Shown here in pieces: positions 43,981 through 52,969 of a DNA stretch of 64,000 bases. Positions within the stretch are counted from its first letter, which is position 1, and each line of letters starts with the position of its first letter. Both the position numbers and the translations under genes were made by a program. The notes under the pieces were generated by a model. The model was given only the letters and a program-made list of their open reading frames with translations, was not told where the DNA came from and did no database searches. The DNA is from Pedobacter sp. Leaf41 (lineage in GTDB: Bacteria; Bacteroidota; Bacteroidia; Sphingobacteriales; Sphingobacteriaceae), in the NCBI RefSeq assembly GCF_001422545.1, contig NZ_LMLE01000011.1:124001-188000 (forward strand). Direction: 5' to 3'.

Positions 43981-44445
43981 ATGTCATTACAAGTAGGCGA
44001 TCAGGCCCCAGATTTTAAATTATACAGCTCAGATTTAGCGGAAGTATCTTTATCTGCATTCAAAGGAAAAAAAGTAATCATACACTTCTTCCCGATGGCT
44101 TTTACGGGTACGTGTACCGAACAACTTTGTACAATGAGAGACAATTTCAGCTTTTACGAAGGTATCGATGCCCAAGTATTAGGAATTTCTGTAGATTCTC
44201 CGTTTTCGTTAGCCAAATTTAAGGAAGTTCAAAATTATCAGTTCCCGTTATTGTCTGACTTTAATAAGGAAGTATCTGAATCGTTTGGTGCTATCTACCC
44301 AGAATTTGTGTTCGGTTTAAAAGGCGTTTCCAAAAGAGCAGCTTTTGTGATAGATGAGGAAGGAAAAATAGCTTATGCTGAAGTTTTAGAAGACGCCAAA
44401 GATTTGCCTGATTTTAAGGCAATTGATGATGCTTTGAAAGCTTAA
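43981..44445 (+). CDS. Peroxiredoxin (thiol peroxidase)
   Basis: A 154-residue AhpC/TSA-family peroxiredoxin that reduces hydrogen and organic peroxides. The peroxidatic cysteine is C45 in FTGTCTEQLC, with a possible resolving C50 five residues later, as in Bcp/AhpE-like enzymes. It has no signal peptide, so it is cytosolic. It stands alone upstream of the tRNA-Arg gene. Confidence 0.87.
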   Translation: MSLQVGDQAPDFKLYSSDLAEVSLSAFKGKKVIIHFFPMAFTGTCTEQLCTMRDNFSFYEGIDAQVLGISVDSPFSLAKFKEVQNYQFPLLSDFNKEVSESFGAIYPEFVFGLKGVSKRAAFVIDEEGKIAYAEVLEDAKDLPDFKAIDDALKA

Positions 44446-44492
44446 TATTCTGTAACGCTAAGTTTATTTGAGATTTTTTTTTTCAAAATTAT

Positions 44493-44522
44493 TTTGAATT
44501 TAAATCTCAAATCTTACCTTTG
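44493..44522 (+). promoter_or_regulatory. Strong Bacteroidota promoter for tRNA-Arg
   Basis: TTTG at 44493-44496 (-33), an 18-nt spacer, then TACCTTTG at 44515-44522 (-7). Both boxes fit the TTTG/TAnnTTTG consensus, placing the transcript start about 15 nt before the tRNA. Confidence 0.8.
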
Positions 44523-44544
44523 CAGTCCGTTAACAAACGGAATT

Positions 44545-44618
44545 GCATTTGTAGCTCAATTGGATAGAGCATCTCACTACGGATGAGAAGGTTTGGGGTT
44601 CGAATCCCTACAAGTGCA
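44545..44618 (+). tRNA. tRNA-Arg (anticodon ACG)
   Basis: A 74-nt tRNA. The acceptor stem GCATTTG/CAAGTGC has one G-U pair and discriminator A; the D arm starts TAGCTCAATTGG. The anticodon arm is TCTCA-CTACGGA-TGAGA with ACG in the loop, and the T arm is GGGTTCGAATCCC. CCA is not encoded, as is usual in this phylum. The wobble A is presumably converted to inosine. Confidence 0.96.
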
Positions 44619-44622
44619 CTTG

Positions 44623-44654
44623 AAGAGGATCTCGAAAAGAGATCCTCTTTTTTT
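44623..44654 (+). terminator. Terminator after tRNA-Arg
   Basis: AAGAGGATCTC, GAAAA loop, GAGATCCTCTT and a T-run, starting 4 nt after the tRNA. Confidence 0.95.
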
Positions 44655-44831
44655 GTTCAATTTTTTATAAAGAACCAGTCTTGTTTTTGAGAATTGCATA
44701 GAAATCTGCTAGAAATTCTGAAAAGATTCCCTAAATCATAAAATTCTTCGCGAAATAATTTAGATAGGTTTCAAATTGCCGTGTTTTTCAAATAAATTCT
44801 CAATTATAAAACTCATCCAAATTAATAATTA

Positions 44832-44839
44832 TATATTTG
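44832..44839 (+). promoter_or_regulatory. -7 element for adk (TATATTTG)
   Basis: An exact TAnnTTTG match giving a leader of roughly 90 nt before adk. That leader contains two small hairpins, GCCTT/AAGGC and GTCTTG/CAAGAC (about 44886-44901). Confidence 0.55.
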
Positions 44840-44933
44840 CAGCCTTGAAAGGCAGCGCTTTGTGCGATTTTCATGATTAGTTGATGTCTTGTTGTCAAGA
44901 CTGTTTATTTTAAAGACAACCTAAACCACGTTA

Positions 44934-45503
44934 ATGCTTAATTTAGTTCTCTTTGGCCCTCCAGGGGCGGGTAAAGGCACCCAATCTGAAAAGCTGATTG
45001 CAAAATATCAGTTGGTACATGTTTCAACAGGCGATCTTTTTAGAGCACATGTTAAAGGTGAAACAGAATTAGGAAAAAAAGTTAGTCAATTGTTAGCAGA
45101 TGGAGAGTTAGTTCCGGATGCAATTACAATTGCCATGCTTGAAGAAGAAGTAGATAAAAATCCTGATGCAAAAGGTTTCGTATTTGATGGTTTTCCTCGT
45201 ACTGTTCCTCAAGCAATAGAACTTGATTTATTTTTAGAGCGTAAAGGAAGCAAGATTGCCGGAGTTATTGCTTTAGATGTTGATCAGGTGGAGCTTACGA
45301 AACGCATAGCTGAACGTCATAAAACAAGTGGCCGTCCAGATGATGACGCGGAAAAGTTAAAAAAGCGGATCTCAGAGTACTTTGAAAAAACAATCCATGT
45401 TTTGCCTTACTATGAAGAACAAGGAAAGTTGAAAAAAGTAAACGGCATTGGAGAAATTGAAAATGTATACAATGATCTTTGCGCAGTAATTGATCAATTT
45501 TAA
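44934..45503 (+). CDS. adk: Adenylate kinase (short form)
   Basis: Converts ATP and AMP to two ADP. The 189-residue protein has the P-loop GPPGAGKGT (8-16), the AMP-binding STGDLFRAH and GFPRTVPQA motifs, and RRP-like GRPDDD in place of the large zinc-binding lid, so it belongs to the short-lid class. ATG 44934 follows directly after the leader. A strong terminator lies 20 nt after the stop, so adk is monocistronic, separate from obgE. Confidence 0.95.
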   Translation: MLNLVLFGPPGAGKGTQSEKLIAKYQLVHVSTGDLFRAHVKGETELGKKVSQLLADGELVPDAITIAMLEEEVDKNPDAKGFVFDGFPRTVPQAIELDLFLERKGSKIAGVIALDVDQVELTKRIAERHKTSGRPDDDAEKLKKRISEYFEKTIHVLPYYEEQGKLKKVNGIGEIENVYNDLCAVIDQF

Positions 45504-45523
45504 AGGATAAAAATAATAATTTT

Positions 45524-45572
45524 AACATCCGCAAAAATAACAGTTGTTGTTTTTTGCGGATGTTTGTTTTTT
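45524..45572 (+). terminator. Terminator after adk
   Basis: AACATCCGCAAAAA and TTTTTGCGGATGTT form a 14-bp stem followed by TGTTTTTT. Confidence 0.92.
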
Positions 45573-45672
45573 AGCGATTTTTGCAAATCAGATTCGTTAA
45601 TACAAAAAAAATACAACAAGAGTTCATCGATTTTTTTAATCTAAAATCGTCAATCTAAAATCAAAAATCAAT

Positions 45673-46668
45673 ATGTCACAGGGTTCGAATTTCGTAGATT
45701 ATGTAAAAATTTGCTGCCGTTCTGGTAAAGGAGGAGCTGGTTCAGCACATTTACATCGTGATATTTTGACTTCTATGGGCGGGCCTGATGGAGGTGATGG
45801 TGGTCGTGGCGGCCACATCATTGTAAAAGGCAGCGTTCATATCTGGACATTATTACACCTTAAATACCGCAAGCATATCATTGCCCAGGATGGTGGTGCC
45901 GGCGGAAGTTCACACAAATTCGGCAAGCAAGGCCAGGATGAAATCCTCGAAGTTCCTTTGGGAACAATCGCTAAAGATGCTGAAACCGGTGAGGTTCTTT
46001 TTGAAATTACTAAAGATGGTGAAACTAAAATTTTAACTGCTGGCGGTCGTGGCGGTTTAGGAAATGCACATTTCAAAAACGCGGTACAGCAAACTCCACG
46101 TTTTGCACAACCAGGCGAGCCAGGAAAAGAGGTTTGGAATATCCTTGAACTGAAAGTTTTAGCAGATGTAGGATTAGTTGGGTTTCCAAACGCTGGAAAA
46201 TCTACCTTGTTATCAGTGGTTTCGGCTGCTAAACCAGAAATTGCAGATTATCCGTTTACCACAATTGTTCCTAATTTAGGTATTGTAAGTTATCGCGGAG
46301 GCAAATCTTTCGTCATGGCCGATATTCCGGGAATTATCGAAGGTGCCTCAAAAGGTAAAGGTTTAGGCTACCGTTTCTTGCGTCACATTGAACGTAATTC
46401 GGTGTTGTTATTTATGGTTCCGGCAGATACCAGCAGAACCATCAAAGAAGAATACGAGATTTTAAAAAGTGAGCTTCAATCTTATAATCCTGAACTTATG
46501 CAAAAACCACACGTTTTGGCCATTACGAAATCTGATATGTTGGATGAAGAACTTGTGGCTGAAATGAAGCAGGATTTGCCAGAGATACCGTCGATTTTTA
46601 TCTCTTCTGTGGCACAAAAAAACCTGTTGGAGCTTAAAGATATGCTTGTAAAAGCGATCGAAAGTTAA
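45673..46668 (+). CDS. obgE: GTPase Obg/CgtA
   Basis: An essential ribosome-associated GTPase of the Obg family. The glycine-rich Obg domain covers residues 5-158 (GGPDGGDGGRGG, GGAGGSSHKFGKQG). The G domain has G1 GFPNAGKST (170-178), G3 DIPGIIEGAS, G4 TKSD and G5 SSVAQ. No C-terminal OCT domain is present, so the length (331) is near the minimum for the family. The leader just upstream (45637-45672) contains AATCTAAAATC-like direct repeats. Confidence 0.96.
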   Translation: MSQGSNFVDYVKICCRSGKGGAGSAHLHRDILTSMGGPDGGDGGRGGHIIVKGSVHIWTLLHLKYRKHIIAQDGGAGGSSHKFGKQGQDEILEVPLGTIAKDAETGEVLFEITKDGETKILTAGGRGGLGNAHFKNAVQQTPRFAQPGEPGKEVWNILELKVLADVGLVGFPNAGKSTLLSVVSAAKPEIADYPFTTIVPNLGIVSYRGGKSFVMADIPGIIEGASKGKGLGYRFLRHIERNSVLLFMVPADTSRTIKEEYEILKSELQSYNPELMQKPHVLAITKSDMLDEELVAEMKQDLPEIPSIFISSVAQKNLLELKDMLVKAIES

Positions 46669-46683
46669 GGGTTGAAGGTTCAG

Positions 46684-46725
46684 GGTTGAAGGTTGAAGGT
46701 TGAAGGTTGAAGGTTGAAGGTTGAA
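46684..46725 (+). repeat. Six exact copies of GGTTGAA
   Basis: A perfect 7-bp tandem array, preceded by two degenerate copies (46669-46683), starting at the obgE stop. No complementary arm is present. Confidence 0.9.
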
Positions 46726-46839
46726 GGAATTTGGGGCATACAAGTTACATTATGTAGTTCGCAACCTGTCCATCTAAATTATTTTTTGAGCACTTTCACT
46801 ACCAAAAAAGCGATAGTTGATCAATATACCAGTGTAAGC

Positions 46840-47583
46840 CTAACTTCTTAGCCGGTCTACTACACATCCAACCCATTCTTTCAAAATAGATTGCCAATAG
46901 CTTAGCGCATCTGCGTTGGGCATGTAATAGTCTGATATATCATATTTTTCCTTACCGATGTAATCTGTTGGGTAATAAGTCAATTGCTTATCAAAAGCTT
47001 CGTCAAAAATCATTTTTGAACGTGGAATGTGCCACGCACTGGTGATTACCAAAACGGTTTCGTCCCGTTTATTTTTGTTGATCAGTTCTTCACTATATTT
47101 TGCATTTTCAATCGTATTCTTGCTTCTATTCTCTATTAAAACGCATGAGTCTGGTATTCCAATTTGTTTAAGATATTTCGCTACATAATCAGCTTCAATA
47201 GATTCTTTGCCAATCAGTTTTCCAGAACCACCACTAATCAGGATTTTTTTGATTATACCCGTTTTAAATAAATAAATAGTTTGAATAAGCCGATCTCCAC
47301 GCTCATTTGCGGCAAGCTCGCCACGTTGGGTAGATTTAGAGAAACCGCCTAGTAATATTCCGATATCATACTTTTGATATTTAGGATAAGTGGGTTCATA
47401 AACATTGTATATTTTTCCGATTAAAAAACTGTTCGAAAAAACAAAGAGCAGTGAGGCCGCCAGTATAAAAAGTATCTTCCTCCGTCGCTCTTTTCGCGTA
47501 AAAATTGCAAATAATAATACGGCGAAAACCCAAATAATGGGTTGCAGAAGAAAAAGTAATAATTTTGAAAGAATAAATACCAT
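46840..47583 (-). CDS. YdcF/SanA-family (DUF218) membrane protein
   Basis: A 247-residue protein with two N-terminal membrane helices (about 3-25 and 32-55) and a DUF218 domain: GILLGGFSKS, LISGGSGKLIGKESIEADYVAKYL, then RSKNTIENAKYS and VITSAWHIPRSKMIF. DUF218 proteins such as SanA/ElyC act in envelope and peptidoglycan lipid-carrier homeostasis; the precise activity is not known. A perfect hairpin lies 3 nt upstream of its start. Confidence 0.85.
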   Translation of the reverse strand: MVFILSKLLLFLLQPIIWVFAVLLFAIFTRKERRRKILFILAASLLFVFSNSFLIGKIYNVYEPTYPKYQKYDIGILLGGFSKSTQRGELAANERGDRLIQTIYLFKTGIIKKILISGGSGKLIGKESIEADYVAKYLKQIGIPDSCVLIENRSKNTIENAKYSEELINKNKRDETVLVITSAWHIPRSKMIFDEAFDKQLTYYPTDYIGKEKYDISDYYMPNADALSYWQSILKEWVGCVVDRLRS

Positions 47584-47586
47584 AAA

Positions 47587-47620
47587 GCAAAATAACCCTT
47601 CAAAACTAAGGTTATTTTGC
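47587..47620 (-). terminator. Hairpin GCAAAATAACC/GGTTATTTTGC just before the ydcF-like start
   Basis: A perfect 11-bp stem ending 3 nt upstream of the ATG at 47583, followed by TTT. It may terminate the YtxH transcript or hide the ribosome binding site of the next gene; the T-run is short, so simple termination is uncertain. Confidence 0.55.
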
Positions 47621-47630
47621 CAATTTTACG

Positions 47631-47996
47631 TTATCCCTGGCCATCCTGCACTTGCCCATTATCATGAGCATGCTCTAGAATTTCCTTAATGTCTGATTTT
47701 GGTTTCTTGGTTACCGTATGTTTATAATGTGGCACTTCATGTTCTACAATATCGTTTTCTATTGCTTCTACACCAAAAACCTTTTCCTTTAATAAGTTAT
47801 ATTTATCCTGAAAACCATAGCGTAAATTTTTTGCGCCACTGGCAATTTTACCTCTTGTTCCTGAACCACTATCTGGTGCAAATAAAATACTTACTATTGC
47901 CCCTGCAGCTAAGCCAGCCACCAATGCCAATGCAACTTGAGCGTTATTGGTCGATTTGTGGGCGATATATTTTCCGATTAACTTTCTGTATTTCAT
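47631..47996 (-). CDS. YtxH-domain protein
   Basis: A 121-residue protein with a glycine-rich membrane segment (VALALVAGLAAGAIVSILFAPDSG) and the YtxH motif APDSGSGTRGKI, followed by a charged, probably soluble tail. YtxH proteins are small general-stress membrane proteins of unknown mechanism. ATG 47996 puts the membrane segment at residues 20-45. Confidence 0.82.
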   Translation of the reverse strand: MKYRKLIGKYIAHKSTNNAQVALALVAGLAAGAIVSILFAPDSGSGTRGKIASGAKNLRYGFQDKYNLLKEKVFGVEAIENDIVEHEVPHYKHTVTKKPKSDIKEILEHAHDNGQVQDGQG

Positions 47997-48009
47997 AATT
48001 ATGAGCTTT

Positions 48010-48420
48010 TAAATTCAACAAACGCTAAGTTAATAATGTTTCATATTTTTTGTTTTTGGAAAGCAATTACAGCAGCATTTGGTTTACATCCATCCCGCTC
48101 TCGCTTCTGCTCCGATAAAAAAATCGGGAGCATCTCGCTAAGATCGGGTTTAAGTGGCAACAGCTGTTCAGCTAGGTAAAAACCTAGCGTTTGTTACATA
48201 ACATATTAGAGAAAGAGTAATAAAATTGCAGGAACAGGTTTATTTTAATGGCACCGGCTAGCGTTTATAAACCTGACAGACGCGAGCACGCAGTGTTAAG
48301 CTTCGAGGTTAACAACGAAGTAAAGCAAATGGCAGGACTACAGACCGCCAAAAGTTGGTTACCCTTCATTTTCTAATAATTATAGCGCTATGTTTAAAAT
48401 AAAACGTAATATTTGAAATC
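48010..48420. other. About 410-nt noncoding gap rich in small hairpins
   Basis: Contains GCTCCGAT-AAAAAA-ATCGGGAGC (about 48109-48131) and the perfect GCTAGGT-AAAA-ACCTAGC (about 48171-48188). A stretch at 48240-48350 looks like decayed dispersed repeat. No gene is evident. Confidence 0.5.
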
Positions 48421-48433
48421 AAATACATTTTAA

Positions 48434-48814
48434 ATGGTAAAAGCAACGATAAACAAAGCGCATTATGCATGTTCGGTAACAAACGGATCTCACGAAGTGA
48501 TTGTAGATGAGCCGATAGAATTAGGCGGAAAAGACAAAGGATTTGCTCCTAAAGGTTTACTAATGGCTTCGCTAGCATCTTGCGTGGCCATAACGTTGCG
48601 CATGTATGTAGATAGAAAGGGTTGGGCTGTAGATAAAATTGAGGTGGAAGTTAATATGGGCATTGAAAATGCGGAAGATGTTTTTTTAGAAGAAATTACG
48701 TGTACGGGCAATTTAACAGACGATCAGAAACAAAGGCTTGAAGTTATAGCCTCCAAGTGCCCGGTAAGCAAAATTTTGACAGTTGGGCATGAGGTACGCT
48801 CTAAAGTGCTTTAA
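48434..48814 (+). CDS. OsmC-family peroxidase-like protein
   Basis: A 126-residue OsmC/Ohr-family protein with the two redox cysteines in SLASCVAITLRMY and ASKCPVSKILT. OsmC proteins reduce organic hydroperoxides. The gene stands alone between a long noncoding gap and the DUF2130 gene. Confidence 0.88.
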   Translation: MVKATINKAHYACSVTNGSHEVIVDEPIELGGKDKGFAPKGLLMASLASCVAITLRMYVDRKGWAVDKIEVEVNMGIENAEDVFLEEITCTGNLTDDQKQRLEVIASKCPVSKILTVGHEVRSKVL

Positions 48815-48860
48815 CGGTAACGGTGCAAAACTCGTTTCACACAATGCTAAAAAGTCTTAA

Positions 48861-48868
48861 TATCTTTG
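48861..48868 (+). promoter_or_regulatory. -7 element (TATCTTTG) for the DUF2130 gene
   Basis: An exact TAnnTTTG match 37 nt upstream of the start codon. Confidence 0.5.
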
Positions 48869-48905
48869 TAGCACTTCAGTTTTTTATGAAGTAAAAAAAA
48901 TATTT

Positions 48906-50156
48906 ATGGCCACCGAAATTAAATGTCCGAACTGTGCTCATGTTTTTCCGATGGAAGAAGCAATGGCCGAAGATTATAAGAAAGAGCTGCGTGAGAAAAT
49001 GGTCACTTTTACCAAACAAAAAGATGAAGAATTTCAGCGCAAGCTTGCCACAATAGAAAATGAAAAGCAACTGCAGCAAAAGGCTTTTGATGCAAAGCTG
49101 GTTGAAGAGAAAAACAAACTCAAGGGCGATTTAGAAGAGAATTTACGTAAAAGTATTGCTTCGGATTATGAGACCAAACTTCAGATGCTGGAAGGTTCTG
49201 CAAAGGACAATGCCGAAAAATTAAGACTGGCACGGGAAAAGGAACTTCAGTTTCTGAAACGTGAGGAAAGCTTAAAAATTAAGGAAGAGGAGATGGAATT
49301 GGCGTTCCAGCGCAAAATGCAGGAGCAACGCAATGAGTTGGTAGAGCAAATTCGTAAACAGGAAGCCGAAAAAAATAGCATTAAAGATACCGAACATCAG
49401 CTCCGCTTAAAAGAGCTGGAGAAACAACTCGATGATCAGAAAAAACTGGCCGAAGAAATGAAGCGTAAGGCCGAGCAGGGCAGCATGCAGCTGCAAGGAG
49501 AAGTGCAAGAGTTGATTTTAGAGGAATTGTTGCGGAGTAATTTTCCGTTCGATTTGATTGAAGAAGTAGGGAAGGGGGTTCGTGGTGCCGATTGTGTGCA
49601 GGTGGTGCGCAACAACTTCGGACAGGAGTGCGGAAAAATTATTTATGAGAGCAAGCGTACAAAAGATTTTGGTGGCGATTGGATTGAAAAGCTGAAGAAA
49701 GATATGCGAAGCATGGGCGTTGATGTGGCGGTAATCGTAAGTCAGTGTTACCCAAAAGGTATGGATTGTTTTGGACAGAAAGACGGGGTTTGGATTTGCT
49801 CTTTTGAAGAAGTAAATGCAGTGGCTTATGTGCTGCGTGATGGAATTTTACGTTTATCGAGCGCTATGAAATCGCAGGAAAACCGTGGTGACAAAATGCA
49901 CATGCTTTACGATTACCTCACCGGAGCTGAGTTTTCAGAGCAATGGAAAGCCATTCGCGAAGGTTTTATGAGCATGAAGTTGTCTATCCAACGCGAACGT
50001 GACGCCATGGAACGTTTGTGGAAAGCCCGCGAAAAGCAACTTGAAAAAGTATTGTTAAATGCAACGCACATTCGTGGTTCAATTGAAGGAATCGCCGGCA
50101 GCGATAGTATTCGGTTAAGTTTAACCGATGATGATGAAACATTGCTTTTGGATTAA
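48906..50156 (+). CDS. DUF2130-domain coiled-coil protein
   Basis: A 416-residue protein with an N-terminal CPNC zinc-ribbon half (IKCPNCAHVFPMEEA). A long coiled coil follows (about 25-200, rich in Lys/Glu/Gln), then the DUF2130 domain (about 200-390: LILEELLRSNFPFDLIEEVGKG, YESKRTKDFGGDWIEKLK, DVAVIVSQCYPKGMD). The domain has a restriction-endonuclease-like look (D/E...ESKRTK), which suggests nuclease ancestry, but no activity is established. Confidence 0.82.
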   Translation: MATEIKCPNCAHVFPMEEAMAEDYKKELREKMVTFTKQKDEEFQRKLATIENEKQLQQKAFDAKLVEEKNKLKGDLEENLRKSIASDYETKLQMLEGSAKDNAEKLRLAREKELQFLKREESLKIKEEEMELAFQRKMQEQRNELVEQIRKQEAEKNSIKDTEHQLRLKELEKQLDDQKKLAEEMKRKAEQGSMQLQGEVQELILEELLRSNFPFDLIEEVGKGVRGADCVQVVRNNFGQECGKIIYESKRTKDFGGDWIEKLKKDMRSMGVDVAVIVSQCYPKGMDCFGQKDGVWICSFEEVNAVAYVLRDGILRLSSAMKSQENRGDKMHMLYDYLTGAEFSEQWKAIREGFMSMKLSIQRERDAMERLWKAREKQLEKVLLNATHIRGSIEGIAGSDSIRLSLTDDDETLLLD

Positions 50157-50169
50157 AAATAAAAACCTT

Positions 50170-50300
50170 TCATGCTGAACGCAGTGAAGAATCTCATAGT
50201 CTGGAATGCTAATTCGAAAAGATTTAGTTACAAAAATTAGTGGGTTAATTTTATGTAGTGCTGTTCGGTTACGGATTCTTCACTGCGTTCAGAATGACGG
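50170..50300. repeat. TCATGCTGAACGCAGTGAAG-type palindrome (family B)
   Basis: Left arm TCATGCTGAACGCAGTGAAG with AATCTCA; right arm GATTCTTCACTGCGTTCAGA with ATGACGG. The arms are near-perfect complements around a 70-nt centre. Located between the DUF2130 and GH97 genes. Confidence 0.88.
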
Positions 50301-50370
50301 TAAAATAAATACAGACACTACTAACATAGATTCAGCAAAACGAGATGTGCAAGCGAATTATCTTAAGTCG

Positions 50371-50446
50371 GTCGTCACCTCATCTCCACTGAAGCGCAGC
50401 GGAATGAAGAGAACTTTAAAAATTTCTCCGAAAGGTAGAAATGACG
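50371..50446. repeat. Second REP-like palindrome before GH97
   Basis: GTCGTCACCTCATCTCCACT at the left and TTTCTCCGAAAGGTAGAAAT, then GACG, at the right pair imperfectly. The ATG used as the first possible GH97 start (50441) falls inside the element. Confidence 0.65.
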
Positions 50447-52621
50447 AAGCCCAATAAAAGAATTACAAAAATTAAATTATATAAAGTGAATAAAAACCTA
50501 ACCAACAAATCCCTTAGCCTTCATAAACTTCTGGTATTCATTTGCATTTTGCTTTTTTCCGGGAACGTTTCCGGAGAAGAATTAAAATCGCCTGATGCAA
50601 ACTTAGTAGCCAATTTTTTATTGACCGACGGTGGCGTGCCAACTTATAGTTTAAAGTATAAGGGTAAAGAAGTAATCAAAACCAGTAAACTAGGTTTAGA
50701 ATTAAAAGACGGTAAATCATTTTTAAATGGTTTTACCATTACCGACTCTAAGACCAATACCTTCAACGAAACCTGGAAACCGGTTTGGGGAGAAGTCAAA
50801 GAAATTGTAAATCATTACAACGAACTGGCTATAACCTTAACACAGAAAGAAACGAACCGTTTCATCATCATCCGTTTACGGCTATTTAATGATGGTTTAG
50901 GATTTAGATACGAGTTTCCGGAGCAAAAGAATCTTGATTATTTCGTAATTAAAGAAGAAAAAACGCAATTCGCTTTAGCAGGAGATCACAAAGCATTTTG
51001 GTTGCCGGGTGATTATGATACGCAAGAATACAGTACGGTAACCTCAAACTTATCAGAGGTTCGCAGTAAAATGAAGGCTGCGGTTACACCAAATGCATCT
51101 CAAACTACGTTTTCGCCAACAGGTTTACAAACGCCTTTAATGCTGAAAAGCAAAGAAGGTTTGTACATCAATATTCACGAGGCAGCGTTAATCAACTATT
51201 CATTAATGTCGTTGAATCTTGATGATAAAAATATGGTTTTGGAATCATGGTTAACGCCAGATGCAGTAGGGGATAAAGGTTATATGCAAGCGCCGTGTTT
51301 ATCACCATGGAGAACCATCATCGTAAGCGATAAAGCTGCTGATATTTTAACATCGAAATTAACCTACAACCTTAACGAACCTACAAAATTTAAAGACGTT
51401 TCATGGATTAAGCCTACAAAATATGTTGGCGTTTGGTGGGAAATGATTACTGGCAAAAGTACCTGGGCTTATAATAACTTAACCAGTGTACAACTTGGAG
51501 TAACCGATTATGCTAAAACAAAACCAAATGGTAAACATGCTGCAAATACCGCTCATGTAAAAGAATACATCGATTTCGCTGCTAAAAATGGCTTGGATGC
51601 GGTATTGGTTGAAGGCTGGAACGAAGGATGGGAAGATTGGTTTGGTAAAACAAAAGATTATGTTTTCGATTTCGTAACGCCTTATCCTGATTTTGATGTG
51701 AAAGAATTGCATCGCTATGCAGCAAGTAAAGGCATCAAAATGATTATGCACCACGAAACTTCTTCTTCGGTTCGTAATTACGAAAGACACATTGATACTG
51801 CTTATAAGTTTATGAAAGCCAATGGTTACGATGCAGTAAAGAGCGGTTATGTGGGTAATATGATTCCCCGTGGCGAACATCATTATGGGCAGTGGTTAAA
51901 CAATCATTATTTGTATGCCATCCAAAAGGCAGCTGACTATAAAATCATGGTAAATGCACATGAGGCGGTTCGGCCAACTGGTTTGGCTCGTACTTACCCT
52001 AATTTAATTGGTAATGAATCTGCCAGAGGAACAGAATATGAGGCTTTTGGCGGTAATAATGCAGATCACACTACAATTTTGCCGTTTACGAGGTTAATTG
52101 GCGGTCCGATGGATTATACTCCTGGTATTTTCGAAACGAGGGTGAGTGCTTATAATCCAGAAAATAATTCATTTGTTCATAGTACATTAGCCCGTCAGCT
52201 TGCACTTTATGTTACCATGTATAGTCCGCTGCAAATGGCGGCCGATTTACCTGAAACTTATAATAAATACATGGATGCTTTCCAATTTATTAAAGATGTA
52301 GCGGTTGATTGGGATGATACCAAAGTTTTAGAAGCTGAACCTGGCGATTACATTACCTTCGCCCGTAAAGCCAAAGGCAAAAATAATTGGTTTGTGGGTC
52401 GCACCAATGATGAAATTGCCCGTACTTCGAAAATAGATTTCAGCTTTTTAGATGCCGGTAAAAAATATACGGCAACCATTTATGCTGATGCGAAGGATGC
52501 GCATTACGAAACTAATCCTAAAGCCTACACCATTCGTAAAATGGAAGTGACTAATAAAACAAAATTAACGTTGAATTGTGTGCCGGGTGGCGGTTATGCA
52601 ATCAGCATCATGGCGAATTAG
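50441..52621 (+). CDS. Glycoside hydrolase family 97 (SusB-like)
   Basis: A GH97 enzyme (726 residues from the first ATG) acting on alpha-glucosides or alpha-galactosides. It has the N-terminal beta-sandwich (about 50-300), a TIM barrel with EGWNEGWEDWFG and MHHETSSSVRNYERH, and a C-terminal beta domain. A signal sequence (LHKLLVFICILLFSGNVSG) sends it to the periplasm. The start is doubtful: ATG 50441 lies within a REP-like repeat, and GTG 50486 (VNKNLTNKSLSLHK) is an alternative. It is not next to other sus-type genes. Confidence 0.9.
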   Translation: MTKPNKRITKIKLYKVNKNLTNKSLSLHKLLVFICILLFSGNVSGEELKSPDANLVANFLLTDGGVPTYSLKYKGKEVIKTSKLGLELKDGKSFLNGFTITDSKTNTFNETWKPVWGEVKEIVNHYNELAITLTQKETNRFIIIRLRLFNDGLGFRYEFPEQKNLDYFVIKEEKTQFALAGDHKAFWLPGDYDTQEYSTVTSNLSEVRSKMKAAVTPNASQTTFSPTGLQTPLMLKSKEGLYINIHEAALINYSLMSLNLDDKNMVLESWLTPDAVGDKGYMQAPCLSPWRTIIVSDKAADILTSKLTYNLNEPTKFKDVSWIKPTKYVGVWWEMITGKSTWAYNNLTSVQLGVTDYAKTKPNGKHAANTAHVKEYIDFAAKNGLDAVLVEGWNEGWEDWFGKTKDYVFDFVTPYPDFDVKELHRYAASKGIKMIMHHETSSSVRNYERHIDTAYKFMKANGYDAVKSGYVGNMIPRGEHHYGQWLNNHYLYAIQKAADYKIMVNAHEAVRPTGLARTYPNLIGNESARGTEYEAFGGNNADHTTILPFTRLIGGPMDYTPGIFETRVSAYNPENNSFVHSTLARQLALYVTMYSPLQMAADLPETYNKYMDAFQFIKDVAVDWDDTKVLEAEPGDYITFARKAKGKNNWFVGRTNDEIARTSKIDFSFLDAGKKYTATIYADAKDAHYETNPKAYTIRKMEVTNKTKLTLNCVPGGGYAISIMAN

Positions 52622-52667
52622 GTTTACTGCGAACAACGTTAAGTCTGTCAGTTATTTATTTCATTTC

Positions 52668-52695
52668 AAGTCGTTCCAAGTGGAACGACTTTTTT
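52668..52695 (+). terminator. Terminator after GH97
   Basis: AAGTCGTTCC, AAGT loop, GGAACGACTT, then a T-run: perfect 10-bp stem 46 nt after the stop. Confidence 0.93.
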
Positions 52696-52782
52696 AATGG
52701 TGTTCTTTGAAAAATACCCCAGCAGTTTAAAATGATTTACGCAGATTAAAATGATTTCATCTGTGATTTATGATAGGCTTTT

Positions 52783-52864
52783 CGTGATTGCGAGGTACGA
52801 AGCAATCTTAAAGCGAGAAGTTAATAGCTCCCATGGTAAGATTGCTTCGTGCCTCAGCAATGAC
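52783..52864. repeat. REP palindrome (family A)
   Basis: CGTGATTGCGAGGTACGAAG on the left and ATTGCTTCGTGCCTCAGCAA on the right. This copy lies far from the 22-27 kb cluster and shows the family is dispersed. Confidence 0.88.
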
Positions 52865-52969
52865 AACCGTTCTTAAAGCCATTTATATCGATTTTTATGA
52901 GGTAAATTAATCTCACAATAACATGCATCGGAGCAATAATGGTCAAGTTTTCATCTAAAAAATCCAGCT

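Noticed and set aside
46684..46725. Short CRISPR-like array at the GGTTGAA repeats
   Set aside because: Units are 7 nt and directly adjacent, with no spacers and no cas genes.
50206..50457. Open frame of 83 codons upstream of GH97
   Set aside because: It is built from two palindromic repeats (RILHCVQNDGK is the translation of a family B arm) and lacks any domain character.
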